Of a DNA stretch of 37,970 nt, positions 1 through 11,300 are shown one piece after another. The stretch spans positions 1 to 37,970 of the IMG/VR virus record IMGVR_UViG_3300017746_000044; one strand, written 5' to 3'. The position numbers and the translations under genes are program-made. The DNA comes from a virus. Each line of letters opens with the position of its first letter. Positions within the stretch are counted from its first letter, which is position 1. A model generated the notes under the pieces. It was not told where the DNA came from. It did not search any database and saw only the letters and a program-made list of their open reading frames with translations.

Positions 1-503
1 AAAGGTTCTGGGAGGTTAAATGGAACTTCTAAAACATCTTCTCCTAAAAATTTACTAGGGGTACAATCTACTCCTAATACTTGTTTCCAATAACGAGCAG
101 CAAGCTTAGCTCTAATAGCTGCTTTCTCTCCATATCCTCTTATACAAATAATATTAATGTGCTGATAAGTATCACATACCCAATAGCCAATTGTAACTTG
201 TGTAGAATAAAGTCGGTATATATTAAAAGAATTAACTACATCTTCATATTGACCTTCAACTAATTTAAAATCAATATCTTGTCTAATTAAACCATCTTCA
301 CCTTCAATAATTCTAATATCACCTTCATATTGAAGATCATTATCATCATCGTAAAAAGTATACCTAATATTTCCTTGGGGGATACCATTTTTTAACTTAA
401 TATGGTTAGATTGTACTTCCCATTCAAAAGGTGGATAAGCATTTTTAGCAGCATATTTATGTGCCGCTTCTCTTTGCTTAGAAACTAAATCTATTTTACT
501 CAT
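1..503 (-). CDS. Unknown phage protein, C-terminus cut off by window edge
   Basis: An open frame runs from an ATG (protein begins MSKIDLVSKQREAAHKYAAK) to the window edge with no stop, so about 167 residues are visible and the C-terminus is missing. The visible part is soluble, with no signal peptide or membrane segment. A basic helical start is followed by a mixed alpha/beta segment rich in Asp/Glu (YDDDNDLQYEGD) and a stretch GYGEKAAIRAKLAARYWK. I do not recognise the family. It is the last gene visible of the fibre/glycosyltransferase/GIY-YIG group, about 33 bases downstream of the GIY-YIG gene and on the same strand, so co-transcription is likely. No function is proposed. Confidence 0.8.
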   Translation of the reverse strand, partial: MSKIDLVSKQREAAHKYAAKNAYPPFEWEVQSNHIKLKNGIPQGNIRYTFYDDDNDLQYEGDIRIIEGEDGLIRQDIDFKLVEGQYEDVVNSFNIYRLYSTQVTIGYWVCDTYQHINIICIRGYGEKAAIRAKLAARYWKQVLGVDCTPSKFLGEDVLEVPFNLPEP

Positions 504-536
504 TTAAAACTATTTTGTATAACTTAATATACGAAA

Positions 537-1019
537 CTATATTTTATAAGACACGAAATCTTCAAATTCTATATTATTTAAATCTTTCGTAAAAAATTTA
601 CCTAAAATATTATCATTAAAAAATTCATCAGGTTTTTCTAATACTTGATATATCATTTGATATTTAACTTCAAAATAGGTCATTGATTTTTTATCAGGGC
701 ACATTTTTAAAATAGTACGATCAAATTCATCTTTTTTACCCTCAAGTAATAATTGTTTAATGTCAGATTGGGATCCATAATAGTTTTTCCAATCTGATTC
801 TTTAACTACTAGTTTATATGAAGGTCTTCTACCCACTATACCTTGAAGTTTAGCTAAATCTTTTTTACCTAACTTTTGTTTTCTATTATGAAATAATACT
901 TTTTTCCCAATATATGACTTGCCCGTAGGCTTATGTGTTGTTATATAAACGAAACCGAATGTATTTTCTGGGAATTGAGTAATATCTCCTATTTCATGCT
1001 GTTTATAGGTCCAACTCAT
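537..1019 (-). CDS. GIY-YIG nuclease-like phage protein
   Basis: A 160-residue protein with a GIY-YIG-type N-terminal core. GFVYI (residues 22-26) stands for the GIY strand and SYIGKK (35-40) for the YIG strand. These are followed by the ESDWKNYYGS segment (74-83), a glutamate in YFEVKYQ (about 117) at the metal-ligand position, and an Asn-containing NDNILGKF (135-142). The family includes homing endonucleases and T4 Seg-type enzymes that cut DNA at one site, but in marine T4-like phages this compact form is widespread and usually uncharacterised. The first strand reads GFVYI rather than GIY, and no DNA-binding tail is evident beyond the core. Catalytic activity is therefore plausible, not shown. 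The gene lies downstream of the glycosyltransferase, with its own upstream copy of the recurrent AT-rich element. Confidence 0.75.
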   Translation of the reverse strand: MSWTYKQHEIGDITQFPENTFGFVYITTHKPTGKSYIGKKVLFHNRKQKLGKKDLAKLQGIVGRRPSYKLVVKESDWKNYYGSQSDIKQLLLEGKKDEFDRTILKMCPDKKSMTYFEVKYQMIYQVLEKPDEFFNDNILGKFFTKDLNNIEFEDFVSYKI

Positions 1020-1056
1020 AATTTTATATTTAAATGTAATATAACTATTTTGTGAT

Positions 1057-1065
1057 TATAAATAT
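1057..1065 (-). promoter_or_regulatory. Recurrent ATATTTATA element upstream of the GIY-YIG gene
   Basis: On the coding strand this reads ATATTTATA followed by ATCACAAAATAG. It is one of seven intergenic copies in the window. This copy sits 37 bases before the start codon, further than the others (5-15 bases). A late-promoter role served by the gp55-like sigma encoded here is an inference; no transcription start is known. Confidence 0.45.
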
Positions 1066-1102
1066 TAAGGTATTATTATTAATAACCTACATATATAATT
1101 AT

Positions 1103-1978
1103 TTATTGTTCTATAGATTGAAATATTTTATTACTATCAAATACTTCACTTAAATCGTTATAAGGGAAATTATGTATACCTTCAGACAAATTAAAAGGAG
1201 CATATGATGCCTCTTCATAATTTAATTCTTTTGTAAATGGGTTTGATTTAATATTATCATGAAGTTTATAACCAAAAATTTCAGGTTTTGTATTTGACCA
1301 ACATACAGTTGATTTTAAATTTAATGCTGCTGCCATATGTTGAACAAAACTATCTATTAATATTCTTTTATCTGATAATAATAATAGTACTGCTATACTT
1401 CTAAATCCATCTAAAGCATGTAAGGTATCAGGATAAACTTTTTGATCTTCTCTTTTTATATGTACAATAGTATGGGATTCTTTATATCTATTAATTATAT
1501 CTATTACGGTAGGATCAGGTAAATCCCTTGTCCATGCATAGTTATAACCTAAATTTTGTGGACCTCCATTTGGTTGTATTGCTAATATTGGTTTATCTGT
1601 TTGGTAAAAGGGTTTAAAATAATCTAACTCAGGTTGTGTTAAATAAATTTCTGGTTGTTCATTATTATAATGTAATCCATATAAATCACACCAGGTTTTA
1701 AATAGATGTATTGGTTTTTCTAGAATAAAATTTGAGGTTCTATAAGGTTCATTTACAAAAATTTTACATTTTTTGTCTTTAATATATTTTAAATAAAAAC
1801 CACTTGTGTTATTAATATTATATATTTCATCAACATTTGGATTATTTAAAAATACATCTTTAAACGCTGTAACTACTACTAGATGAGAATTTTTATAACG
1901 TTTTTTAATAACTTTTACCATTGCTGTAGCCATGATAGATTTACCTAGACCACCCTCTATTTGGAATATTATATTCAT
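1103..1978 (-). CDS. GT9-like (heptosyltransferase-fold) glycosyltransferase
   Basis: A 291-residue protein resembling glycosyltransferase family 9 (ADP-heptose:LPS heptosyltransferases, GT-B fold). The N-terminal half begins FQIEGGLGKSIMATAMVK, matching the family's glycine-containing first loop and helix. It continues with the usual pattern of a strand ending in a distant 'NNPNVDEIYNI' segment. The C-terminal half carries IQPNGGP (about 134-140) and the donor-site signature region DSFVQHMAAALNLKSTVCW (209-227), the counterpart of the D-S-x-x-x-H-x-A-A motif. The length is slightly shorter than cellular enzymes (320-350). No signal peptide or transmembrane helix is present, so it should act in the cytoplasm. 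It lies one small gene downstream of a giant Ser/Thr-rich fibre, so virion-protein glycosylation is a reasonable hypothesis. Host surface-sugar modification is the alternative. Confidence 0.75.
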   Translation of the reverse strand: MNIIFQIEGGLGKSIMATAMVKVIKKRYKNSHLVVVTAFKDVFLNNPNVDEIYNINNTSGFYLKYIKDKKCKIFVNEPYRTSNFILEKPIHLFKTWCDLYGLHYNNEQPEIYLTQPELDYFKPFYQTDKPILAIQPNGGPQNLGYNYAWTRDLPDPTVIDIINRYKESHTIVHIKREDQKVYPDTLHALDGFRSIAVLLLLSDKRILIDSFVQHMAAALNLKSTVCWSNTKPEIFGYKLHDNIKSNPFTKELNYEEASYAPFNLSEGIHNFPYNDLSEVFDSNKIFQSIEQ

Positions 1979-1996
1979 TTATAACTTTAATTTTAG

Positions 1997-2023
1997 TAAG
2001 AACAATATACAACATTATTCTTA
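1997..2023 (-). other. AT-rich stem-loop between the small fibre-linked gene and the glycosyltransferase gene
   Basis: In the minus-strand RNA, UAAGAAUAA can pair with UUGUUCUUA (nine pairs including one G-U) around a 9-base loop. No U-tract follows, so a classical intrinsic terminator is not supported. It could be an RNA-processing or leader hairpin, or chance pairing in AT-rich DNA. Confidence 0.25.
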
Positions 2024-2041
2024 GTTTTCCACATTATTTTA

Positions 2042-2365
2042 TTAATTCCAAGGTTTTCCTGTTGCTTCTGTTACATTTGATATTTCTAATAATGAAGAAG
2101 CTAAAGAAGCAGAATTCCATGTTTCATAAGATGTATAATCAATAGAACTAGTTACCCAAGCTAATACATCACCTTCTGTTAAGTTTTCATAAGGAACAAA
2201 ATTTTCATCAGTTGAACTACCAGATATTTCTATATCTCCTACTTTTCTTCTAGAGTAAGATTTACTTCCACTATTAATGTAAGATATACAAGCAAACTTA
2301 ACTTTATTAACTACACCGTTAGTTACATTTCTATTTAATTCATAAATTTTCCAAGTATGTTTCAT
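2042..2365 (-). CDS. Small fibre-linked conserved phage protein
   Basis: A 107-residue protein starting MKHTWKIYELNRNVTNGVVN and ending TEATGKPWN. The pattern is: an N-terminal 'H-T-W-K-I' strand, a charged middle, a segment 'Y-E-N-L-T-E-G-D-V-L-A-W-V', and a short C-terminal tail ending P-W. It matches my recollection of a small protein family found beside tail-fibre genes in cyanophages and other marine T4-like phages (DUF7936-type; name from memory). Its start lies only six bases after the stop of the giant fibre gene, so the two are probably translated from one message. A role in fibre assembly or decoration is inferred from position only. No catalytic motif is visible. Confidence 0.7.
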   Translation of the reverse strand: MKHTWKIYELNRNVTNGVVNKVKFACISYINSGSKSYSRRKVGDIEISGSSTDENFVPYENLTEGDVLAWVTSSIDYTSYETWNSASLASSLLEISNVTEATGKPWN

Positions 2366-2371
2366 ATTTTT

Positions 2372-5300
2372 TTATCCTTCTAATTCTTGAATACGTTGTT
2401 CTAGTTGTTCTACTTTAGTATTTAATTCCTTTATGGCATTAATAGCAGCAAATATAAGTGGATCTTGTTGGAAACCTAATAAATCTGTAGTTTCTTCTTC
2501 ATCATTTTCATTTAATTTAGCTGTAAAATTATGAATTGTTTCTGGGAAAATACTTTGTATTTCTTGGGCTATGATACCAATTCCACTTCCTGTTGGATGG
2601 TTAGCTGCACCAGTATAATCAAATGTTCTTGGTTGGATTTGTATAATATCACTTAAACTCTTAGTATAGTTTTGAATATTGGTTTTTAATCTTTCATCTG
2701 AAGAGTTTGACCAACTTCCACCAAATGGTTTAGCTGCGCTACCATTTACAAAGAATGTATAAAAAGAACATCCATTTGTAGAATTAACTGCTACTTGACC
2801 ATTAGATGTACCACTTCCTATTACAGCAAATTTAGTACTTCTTGAAGTATCTGAAGTACCATTACCAACAGCAAATCTATGTACACAGGTAGAACCAGCA
2901 TAATCATTAAATTTACCAACAATAACTTGAGAATCTCCTCTAGCTGCAGTTGCACTTGTTGGAGTAGTAATACCACAACCTATAGCAACTTGAACATTAC
3001 CTTTACTTCCTACTGATCCATTCCCAAGAACTATACTATATGCTCCAAAATTATTATTATAACCCCCAGCCATGAATGAATAACTACCATCCCCATCTGA
3101 TATATTACAAATTCCATTTACTGCTGTATAACCATTTATGTTAGTATCCATGGTGATACAATTAGATCCTCCACTTCCAATAAAGTTATGGTTTCCTGCT
3201 TGGATATAATTTTGAGCTCCTCCTACTATAGCATTTCCTATTCCACTCGTAATTTCATTGCAAAATCCACCTGCTATAATATCACAACCTGAACCAAGAG
3301 CTTTATTCAAACATCCTCCTAATACTGCGGAGTTTGTACGACATGCACAGTTACCTTGACCAAATGCAAATGAACCTTCATTAGTTGCTTTAGTACCAGA
3401 TCCACCTCCTGCAAATGAGGAATTACCAGAAGCAGTAGCACCTGTACCAATTACAAAGGATTGACAACCACTAGCTGTATTACCACATCCTGAAGCAACT
3501 GCATCTAATCCTGATGCTAAATTTGTTTGACCTCCAAGTGCAAATGAATTACCTCCTTTTGCATTATTAACAGCACCAAATGCTGCAGAAGCACCTCCTG
3601 ATGCTGTTACTGCGTAACCATAAGCTATTGATTGATCTCCAGTAGCTTGAGCAAATTCTCCACCTGCTGCTGCATAATTTCCTTGAACTAAATTTTCTTT
3701 ACCTGAGATTATTGTACTAAATGATATTTGGGAACTACCTGATATTGTATTCATACAACCTCCTACTATGGTAGAAAAAGGAGCAAAACAAAGGCTATTC
3801 TTTTCTCCTCCAACTATGGCAGCACAACAAGAAGCATTACATACTTTATTTCTATTACCACCAAGTACACTAGTAGCAACTGAACAATAATCAACATAAT
3901 TATCAGTACCAGCTCCAATAAAAGATGCTATACCTGCGTTACAATTATCTTGTCCTGCAACAACAGCACCAAGATCTCGACTAGCATAATTTGTACATCC
4001 ACTTCCTATAAAGTTCATTTGTGCTGAACTTGTATTTGCAAAACCTGCCCCAATAAATGAACATTGACCATTATTCATATTACATGCTCCTCCGGCAATA
4101 GTTGCATTTTGGGTACCCATAGTAATAAGATGATCATGACCACCTAATACAGATGTTAAATTACCAAGATTAGATGTACTACCACTAGTAAAGTTTATTC
4201 TATCAGAATTACTCATACCTACAGTTAATGATCCAATTGCTACTAATGTACTGCCATTAAAAGTTAAATTAGCTTCAGCATTTAGTTCTCCTTGTACTCC
4301 TGTAGATGTTGTAACTCTATTGTTACCTAAATTAGTAATTGTAGCTGCTCCACTTGTACCACTTGAACCACTTGAACCTGAATTACCTGATGTTCCAGAT
4401 GAACCTGAAGTTCCTGAAGAACCAGATGAACCTGAATTACCTGAAGTTCCAGAAGAACCACTTGAACCTGAATTACCTGATGTTCCAGATGAACCTGAAG
4501 TTCCTGAAGAACCAGATGTTCCAGATGAACCTGATGTTCCTGAAGAACCAGATGTTCCTGAAGAACCTGCTTCTACTCTATATCCTAAATCACCATTTGA
4601 ATCTACTACTACTACACAAGTAGAAGTTTTAGTTAATAATGAAGGCATGTTTACAGTACCACTATTAAGATTTAATGGATTTGAGGTAGTACCAGCTGAT
4701 GTATTCTTAGTAAGGAATTCTAAACAACCCATAGCAGATGAACCAAGTCCTCCTCCTCCATTATTTCCCGTTGCTGTAATTGTTGATTTATTTATGGTAC
4801 CATTTTGGTTAATTTGAAGGCTACCTGAGCTCCATCCATTAACATCATTTCTTGATACTGATAAAGTTCCACCAACACCACTTGAATTTGGTCTTACGTT
4901 AAAGTTACCCTTAACTTGAGTATAACCAGTGATACACATATCACCATCTTGTTGTGTTAAACCTGAAGCACTAACTTGTAAAATTGGTACTCCTGATATA
5001 TCTGATGCTGCAAATACTGTTCCTAATAAATCATCAGTTACAGAAAATAATTGGCCTTGAGAACCTTGTACATCTAAAATTGTACTACCTGATCCTGATA
5101 CCATTAATTGAGTACCATCAAATGTTAAATTAGCTTCAGCTTGTAATTCACCTTGTGTTCCTGTTGCTGTTGTAACTCTATTATTAGCATTATCTAATAT
5201 ATTAGCTACTCCTGATGTTCCACTTGAACCACTTGAACCACTTGAACCACTACTTCCTGATGTTCCTGAAGAACCACTTGTTCCTGATGAACCATCTGTA

Positions 5301-8300
5301 CCTGCAGTTCCTGTAGTACCTGATGTACCACTTGAACCTGAAGTTCCGCTTGTACCACTTGAACCTGAAGTACCTGAAGAACCTGAAGTTCCACTTGTGC
5401 CACTTGAACCACTAGTTCCTGAAGTGCCATCTGTACCATCTGTACCAGAAGTTCCTGATGAACCACTAGTGCCACTTGTTCCACTACTTCCAGATGTACC
5501 ATTTGAACCACTTGTTCCACTTGAACCAGATGTTCCACTTGAACCAGATGTTCCACTTGTTCCTGAAGAACCTGATGTTCCTGAAGTTCCTGAAGAACCA
5601 GATGAACCTGAGTTTCCTGATGTACCTGAGGAACCTGATGTTCCTGATGAACCACTTGTTCCACTTGTTCCCGATGATCCACTCGTGCCACTTGAACCAC
5701 TTGTTCCACTTGAACCTGAAGAACCATCGTCACCTCTATCACCTGTAACTACAAATGATACTATAATGTCTTCACCATTTGTTAAACTGTTACCCCCATA
5801 TGCTTCATTACTAACATCAATTGTCCACCAAGCTCCATTATCTGTTAAATCAGAGATTGCAAATAAAAGGAAATCTAATGGATCATCTTTATCAGATAAC
5901 CTAACGTGACCTTTTACAGCTGATGTTGAACTATCTACTGTTTGTAAGAAACTTTGAATACTTTCTCCTTGATCATCAACCTCACTAATTGCCATTTCTG
6001 TAGCAGAAAATTGAGTTGAATTATTTAATCTTACATTACCTCCTCCAGGATTTGCTATTGAAGTTGATGTACTAAAAGTATAATCAAATGTAGCACCTCC
6101 AAAATTACCATCTTTTCCTGAAGTTCCTGAAGAACCTGATGTTCCTGAACTACCATTTGTACCACTAGTTCCTGATGTTCCTGAAGAACCACTAGTTCCT
6201 GATGAACCACTTGTTCCTGATGAACCATCTGTACCATCTGTTCCTGAAGTTCCGCTTGTGCCACTCGAACCTGAAGTTCCACTTGTACCACTTGAACCAC
6301 TAGTACCTGAACTACCACTTGTTCCGCTTGTTCCTGATGATCCGTCTGTACCATTTGAACCACTTGTTCCGCTTGTTCCAGATGAACCACTAGTGCCTGA
6401 ACTACCACTTGTTCCTGAAGTTCCTGAGGAACCACTTGTTCCTGATGTTCCTGAAGTTCCACTTGAACCTGAAGTTCCTGAAGTGCCACTTGTTCCACTT
6501 GTTCCAGAAGAACCTGATGTTCCTGAAGTACCATCAGTTCCACTAGTTCCTGAACTTCCTGATGTACCCGAAGTACCTGAAGTACCAGATGAACCAGAAG
6601 TTCCTGAAGTACCGTCTGTACCATTTGATCCTGAAGTTCCACTTGAACCAGATGTACCACTTGAGCCTGATGTTCCTGAAGTTCCACTTGAACCTGATGT
6701 TCCATTTGTACCTGAAGTTCCACTTGAACCTGATGTACCTGAAGTTGCTGCTGCTGTTTTCTTTTTAACAGTACCATCTGATGCTATAATAAGAACATCA
6801 TCTTCAGTACCTGTATTAACAGTACCTATATTAAGTTTATTTACGTGAGTTGTACAAGCTGAAACTGAAGTTATATCTGATCCAAGAATAAAAGCATGTT
6901 GATGTTCTGCTACATTGCAACAACCACCCCCTATAAAAGTATAATCTGCACAGTTTTCATTACTAAAACCTCCAACTATAACAAAATTATCATTGGAATA
7001 ATCAAGGCTTTTATTAGTTGAACCTCCAACAATAACACCCCATGAACCAGTAAGGTAATTGCAAATACCACCTCCTATAAAACTATTCGAACCCCCAATA
7101 CGATTACATTCTCCTCCAACTACAACATTTGCAATTCCACTTTCACCTACACTAGAAGAGATAAAGTTTTTATGGCCACCACCAATAAAGTTGTAAAAAT
7201 CAAAAGCACAATTACAAAGACCACCTACAATTACGTTATAAACATCTTGGGTTGCGTCACTTCCAAGAGTATGTCTTGCTCCACCACCTATAAAACTAAT
7301 GTTTGAACAGTTTACATTTTGACGTCCTCCTACAATTACAGAACAACACCCAGCACTAATACAGTTATTGGCACCAGCTCCAATAAAACTACCAGATGCA
7401 CCAGTAAATGCAGCACCAAGACCTGTACCAGTTATACAGTTATTTCTACCAGCTACAATAGCGGATATACCACCAGTATTGCTGTTTTCACAACCACTAC
7501 CTATAAAGTTATAATCTCCTTTATTAACACCAATGGTTCCTGAGGCACTATTACCACATCCACCAACAATAACTTGACCTATAGCACAAGTATTTATTGA
7601 GTTAGAAGAACCACCTCCAATAAATCCATATGCACAACTCCCATTTGTAACATTATTTTGACCACCAGCAATTGTTGACCAACAACCATTAGCAGTATTT
7701 GAACCACTTACAGGATGAATACCTGAATCTTCGTCCCCAGGAACATGATATTCATAAGGACCTGTTGGACCCGATAAACCACTTGTTCCAGAAGAACCTG
7801 AAGTACCTGAAGAACCATCTGTTCCACTTTCACCACTTGAACCTGAAGAGCCACTTACTCCACTAGTACCACTTGTTCCTGATGATCCACTTGTTCCATC
7901 TGAACCTGAAGTTCCACTTGTTCCACTTGAACCACTTGTTCCATCTGTACCTGAAGTTCCTGATGTACCTGAACTTCCGGATGTACCTGAAGAACCATTT
8001 GATCCACTAGTTCCAGAACTTCCTGAAGTACCTGAACTACCATCTGTACCATTTGATCCACTAGTACCACTTGTACCTGAAGAACCATCTCCACCTGAAG
8101 CACCATCTAAATTAACTTCCCATGATGTATATGTACCTGAACCTACTGTTCTTGTTGGAGATAAAAATACTAATTCTCCTGTAGAACTATTATACGAATC
8201 AATTTCACATTCTTGGAAATTATTCACATCATATACAATAATAATAGATTGTGCTGTTGTATAAGCTAAACCAGTATCTACAGTTATTGTACCACTATTA

Positions 8301-11300
8301 CCTAAAGTAAAAGAAGTTGATGATGTAGTTGCGTATTTATCTGATTCCCCACTTGTTCCTGATGTACCTGAACTTCCTGAGGTTCCTGATGTACCAGAAG
8401 AACCTGAAGTTCCACTTGTTCCTGATGTTCCACTTGTACCCGAAGAACCATCAGTACCATTTGATCCTGAAGTTCCGCTTGTACCACTTGAACCACTTGT
8501 TCCATCTGTACCATTTGAGCCAGATGTTCCTGATGTACCACTTGAACCACTAGTTCCTGATGTACCACTAGTTCCTGATGAACCATCTGTACCATCTGTA
8601 CCACTTGTTCCTGATGAACCATCTGTACCATCTGTACCTGAAGTTCCACTTGTTCCACTTGAACCTGAAGTTCCGCTTGTGCCACTTGAACCTGAGGTAC
8701 CATCTGTACCATCTGTTCCTGAAGTACCACTTGTCCCAGAAGAACCTGAATCTCCTGATGTTCCTGAAGAACCACTTGTTCCATCTGTTCCATCTGTACC
8801 TGAAGTTCCTGATGTTCCTGAAGAACCTGAAGTTCCTGAAGTACCACTAGTACCACTTGTTCCTGATGATCCACTTGTTCCTGAAGTTCCTGAAGAACCC
8901 GATGTACCTGAAGTACCATCGGTTCCATCTGTACCTGAAACACCACTTGTTCCACTTGAACCAGATGTTCCTGAAGTTCCACTTGAACCAGATGTACCAC
9001 TTGTTCCATCTGTACCGTTTGAGCCTGATGTTCCTGAAGTCCCGCTTGTACCACTTGAACCTGATGTTCCACTTGTACCACTTGAACCTGAAGTACCATC
9101 GGTACCATTTGATCCTGAAGTTCCTGAAGTTCCACTTGAACCACTTGTTCCACTTGTTCCTGAAGTTCCTGAAGAACCACTATTACCTGAAGTACCATCT
9201 GTACCATCTGTACCAGAGGTTCCTGATGTGCCCGAAGAGCCATCTGTACCTGAAGTTCCTGATGTTCCTGAAGAACCTGAAGTTCCTGAAGTACCACTAG
9301 TACCACTTGTTCCTGATGATCCACTTGTTCCTGAAACACCACTTGTTCCACTTGAACCAGATGTTCCTGAGGTTCCATCTGTACCATTTGAGCCTGATGT
9401 ACCTGAAGTACCACTAGTACCTGATGTACCTGAACTACCATCTCCACCACTAGCACCATCTAGGTTGACTTCCCATGATGTGTATGTTCCTGAACCTACT
9501 GTTCTAGTAGGTGATAAAAATACTAATTCTCCTGTAGAACTATCATATGAATCAATTTCACATTCTTGGAAGTTGTTTACATCATAAACTATGATTATAG
9601 ATTGAGCTGTTGTATAAGCTAAACCCGTGTCAACTGTTATTGTTCCACTATTACCTAAGGTAAAACTAGTAGAAGAAGTTGTAGCGTATTTATCTGATTC
9701 CCCACTTGTTCCTGATGTACCTGAAGATCCACTTGTTCCCGAAGATCCACTTGTTCCTGATGTTCCACTTGAACCACTTGTTCCAGAAGTTCCACTTGTG
9801 CCACTTGAACCACTAGTACCTGAAGTGCCATCTGTACCATCTGTACCAGAGGTTCCTGATGTTCCTGAAGAACCTGAAGTACCTGATGTACCACTACTTC
9901 CAGAAGTACCAGAAGTACCACTTGTTCCATCTGTACCATTTGAGCCAGATGTTCCTGATGTACCTGAAGATCCACTTGTACCACTTGTACCTGAAGAACC
10001 TGATGTTCCATTTGTACCTGAAGTGCCACTTGTTCCATCTGTACCTGAAGTACCTGAAGTACCATCTGTACCATCTGTTCCTGAAGTTCCTGAAGAACCA
10101 CTAGTACCATCTGTTCCGTCTGTACCTGAAGTTCCGCTTGTTCCGCTTGAACCTGAAGTTCCTGATGTACCACTAGATCCACTAGTACCACTTGTACCTG
10201 AAGAACCATCTGAACCACTTGTTCCTGATGTACCAGAAGAACCATCATCTCCTACTTCACCTGATGTACCAGAAGTTCCTGAAGTACCACTTGTTCCACT
10301 AGTTCCACTAGTTCCTGAACTACCATCTGTACCATCTGTTCCTGAAGTTCCGCTTGTACCACTCGAACCTGAAGTTCCGCTTGTTCCTGAACTACCATCT
10401 GTACCTGAAGTACCTGATGTTCCAGAAGTTCCTGAACTACCATCTGTTCCACTAGTTCCACTTGTACCACTTGAACCTGAAGTTCCGCTTGTTCCTGATG
10501 TTCCACTTGAACCATCTGTACCTGCAGTACCAGTAGTACCTGATGTTCCACTTGAACCATCTGTACCTGAAGTACCATCTGTACCACTAGTTCCTGATGA
10601 ACCTGATGTACCTGAAGAACCGCTTGTACCACTTGTTCCTGAAGAACCGCTTGTACCACTTGTTCCTGATGTACCACTTGTACCACTTGAACCTGAAGTT
10701 CCTGAAGTCCCAGATGTTCCTGAAGAACCATCTCCACCACTAGCACCATCTAAATTAACTGTCCAACTTGTATAAGTTCCTGAACCTACTGTTCTAGTAG
10801 GACTTCCAAATACTAATTCACCATTAGTATCATCATAAGTTATTACTTCACATTCTTGGAAATTATTTACATCATAAACTATGATTATGGATTGAGCAGG
10901 GGTATATGCAAGACCTGTATCAACAGTTATTGTACCACTATTACCTAAAGTAAAAGAAGTACTTGAAGTTGTAGCATATTTATCTGATTCTCCGCTTGTT
11001 CCTGATGTTCCTGAAGATCCGCTTGTTCCTGAGGAACCACTTGTTCCCGATGTACCTGATGTACCTGAAGAACCTGAAGTTCCTGAAGTGCCATCTGTAC
11101 CATCTGAACCTGAAGTTCCTGATGTACCTGAAGTTCCTGAGGAACCAGAGGTACCAGAAGTTCCTGATGAACCGCTTGTTCCACTTGTTCCAGAAGTTCC
11201 TGATGAACCGCTTGTTCCACTTGTTCCTGATGAGCCATCTGTACCATTTGAGCCACTTGTTCCACTTGTACCACTTGAACCATCTGTACCATCTGTACCT

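Noticed and set aside
81-263. A 60-residue plus-strand frame
   Set aside because: It lies antisense to the open edge-truncated minus-strand gene, has Ser/Ile-rich random composition, and all other genes are on the minus strand.
1066-1087. Weak hairpin AGGT...ACCT after the glycosyltransferase gene, considered as a terminator
   Set aside because: The stem is about seven pairs with a bulge, mostly A-U, with no U-tract; too weak to call.
8679-9587. Long plus-strand reading frames rich in Val-Pro-Glu (also at 9627-10775, 11088-12056, 6258-6848 and 5397-5909)
   Set aside because: They are the exact antisense of the Gly-X-Y repeat; the repeat composition lacks stop codons in that frame. They change frame at the globular modules and have no start context of their own.
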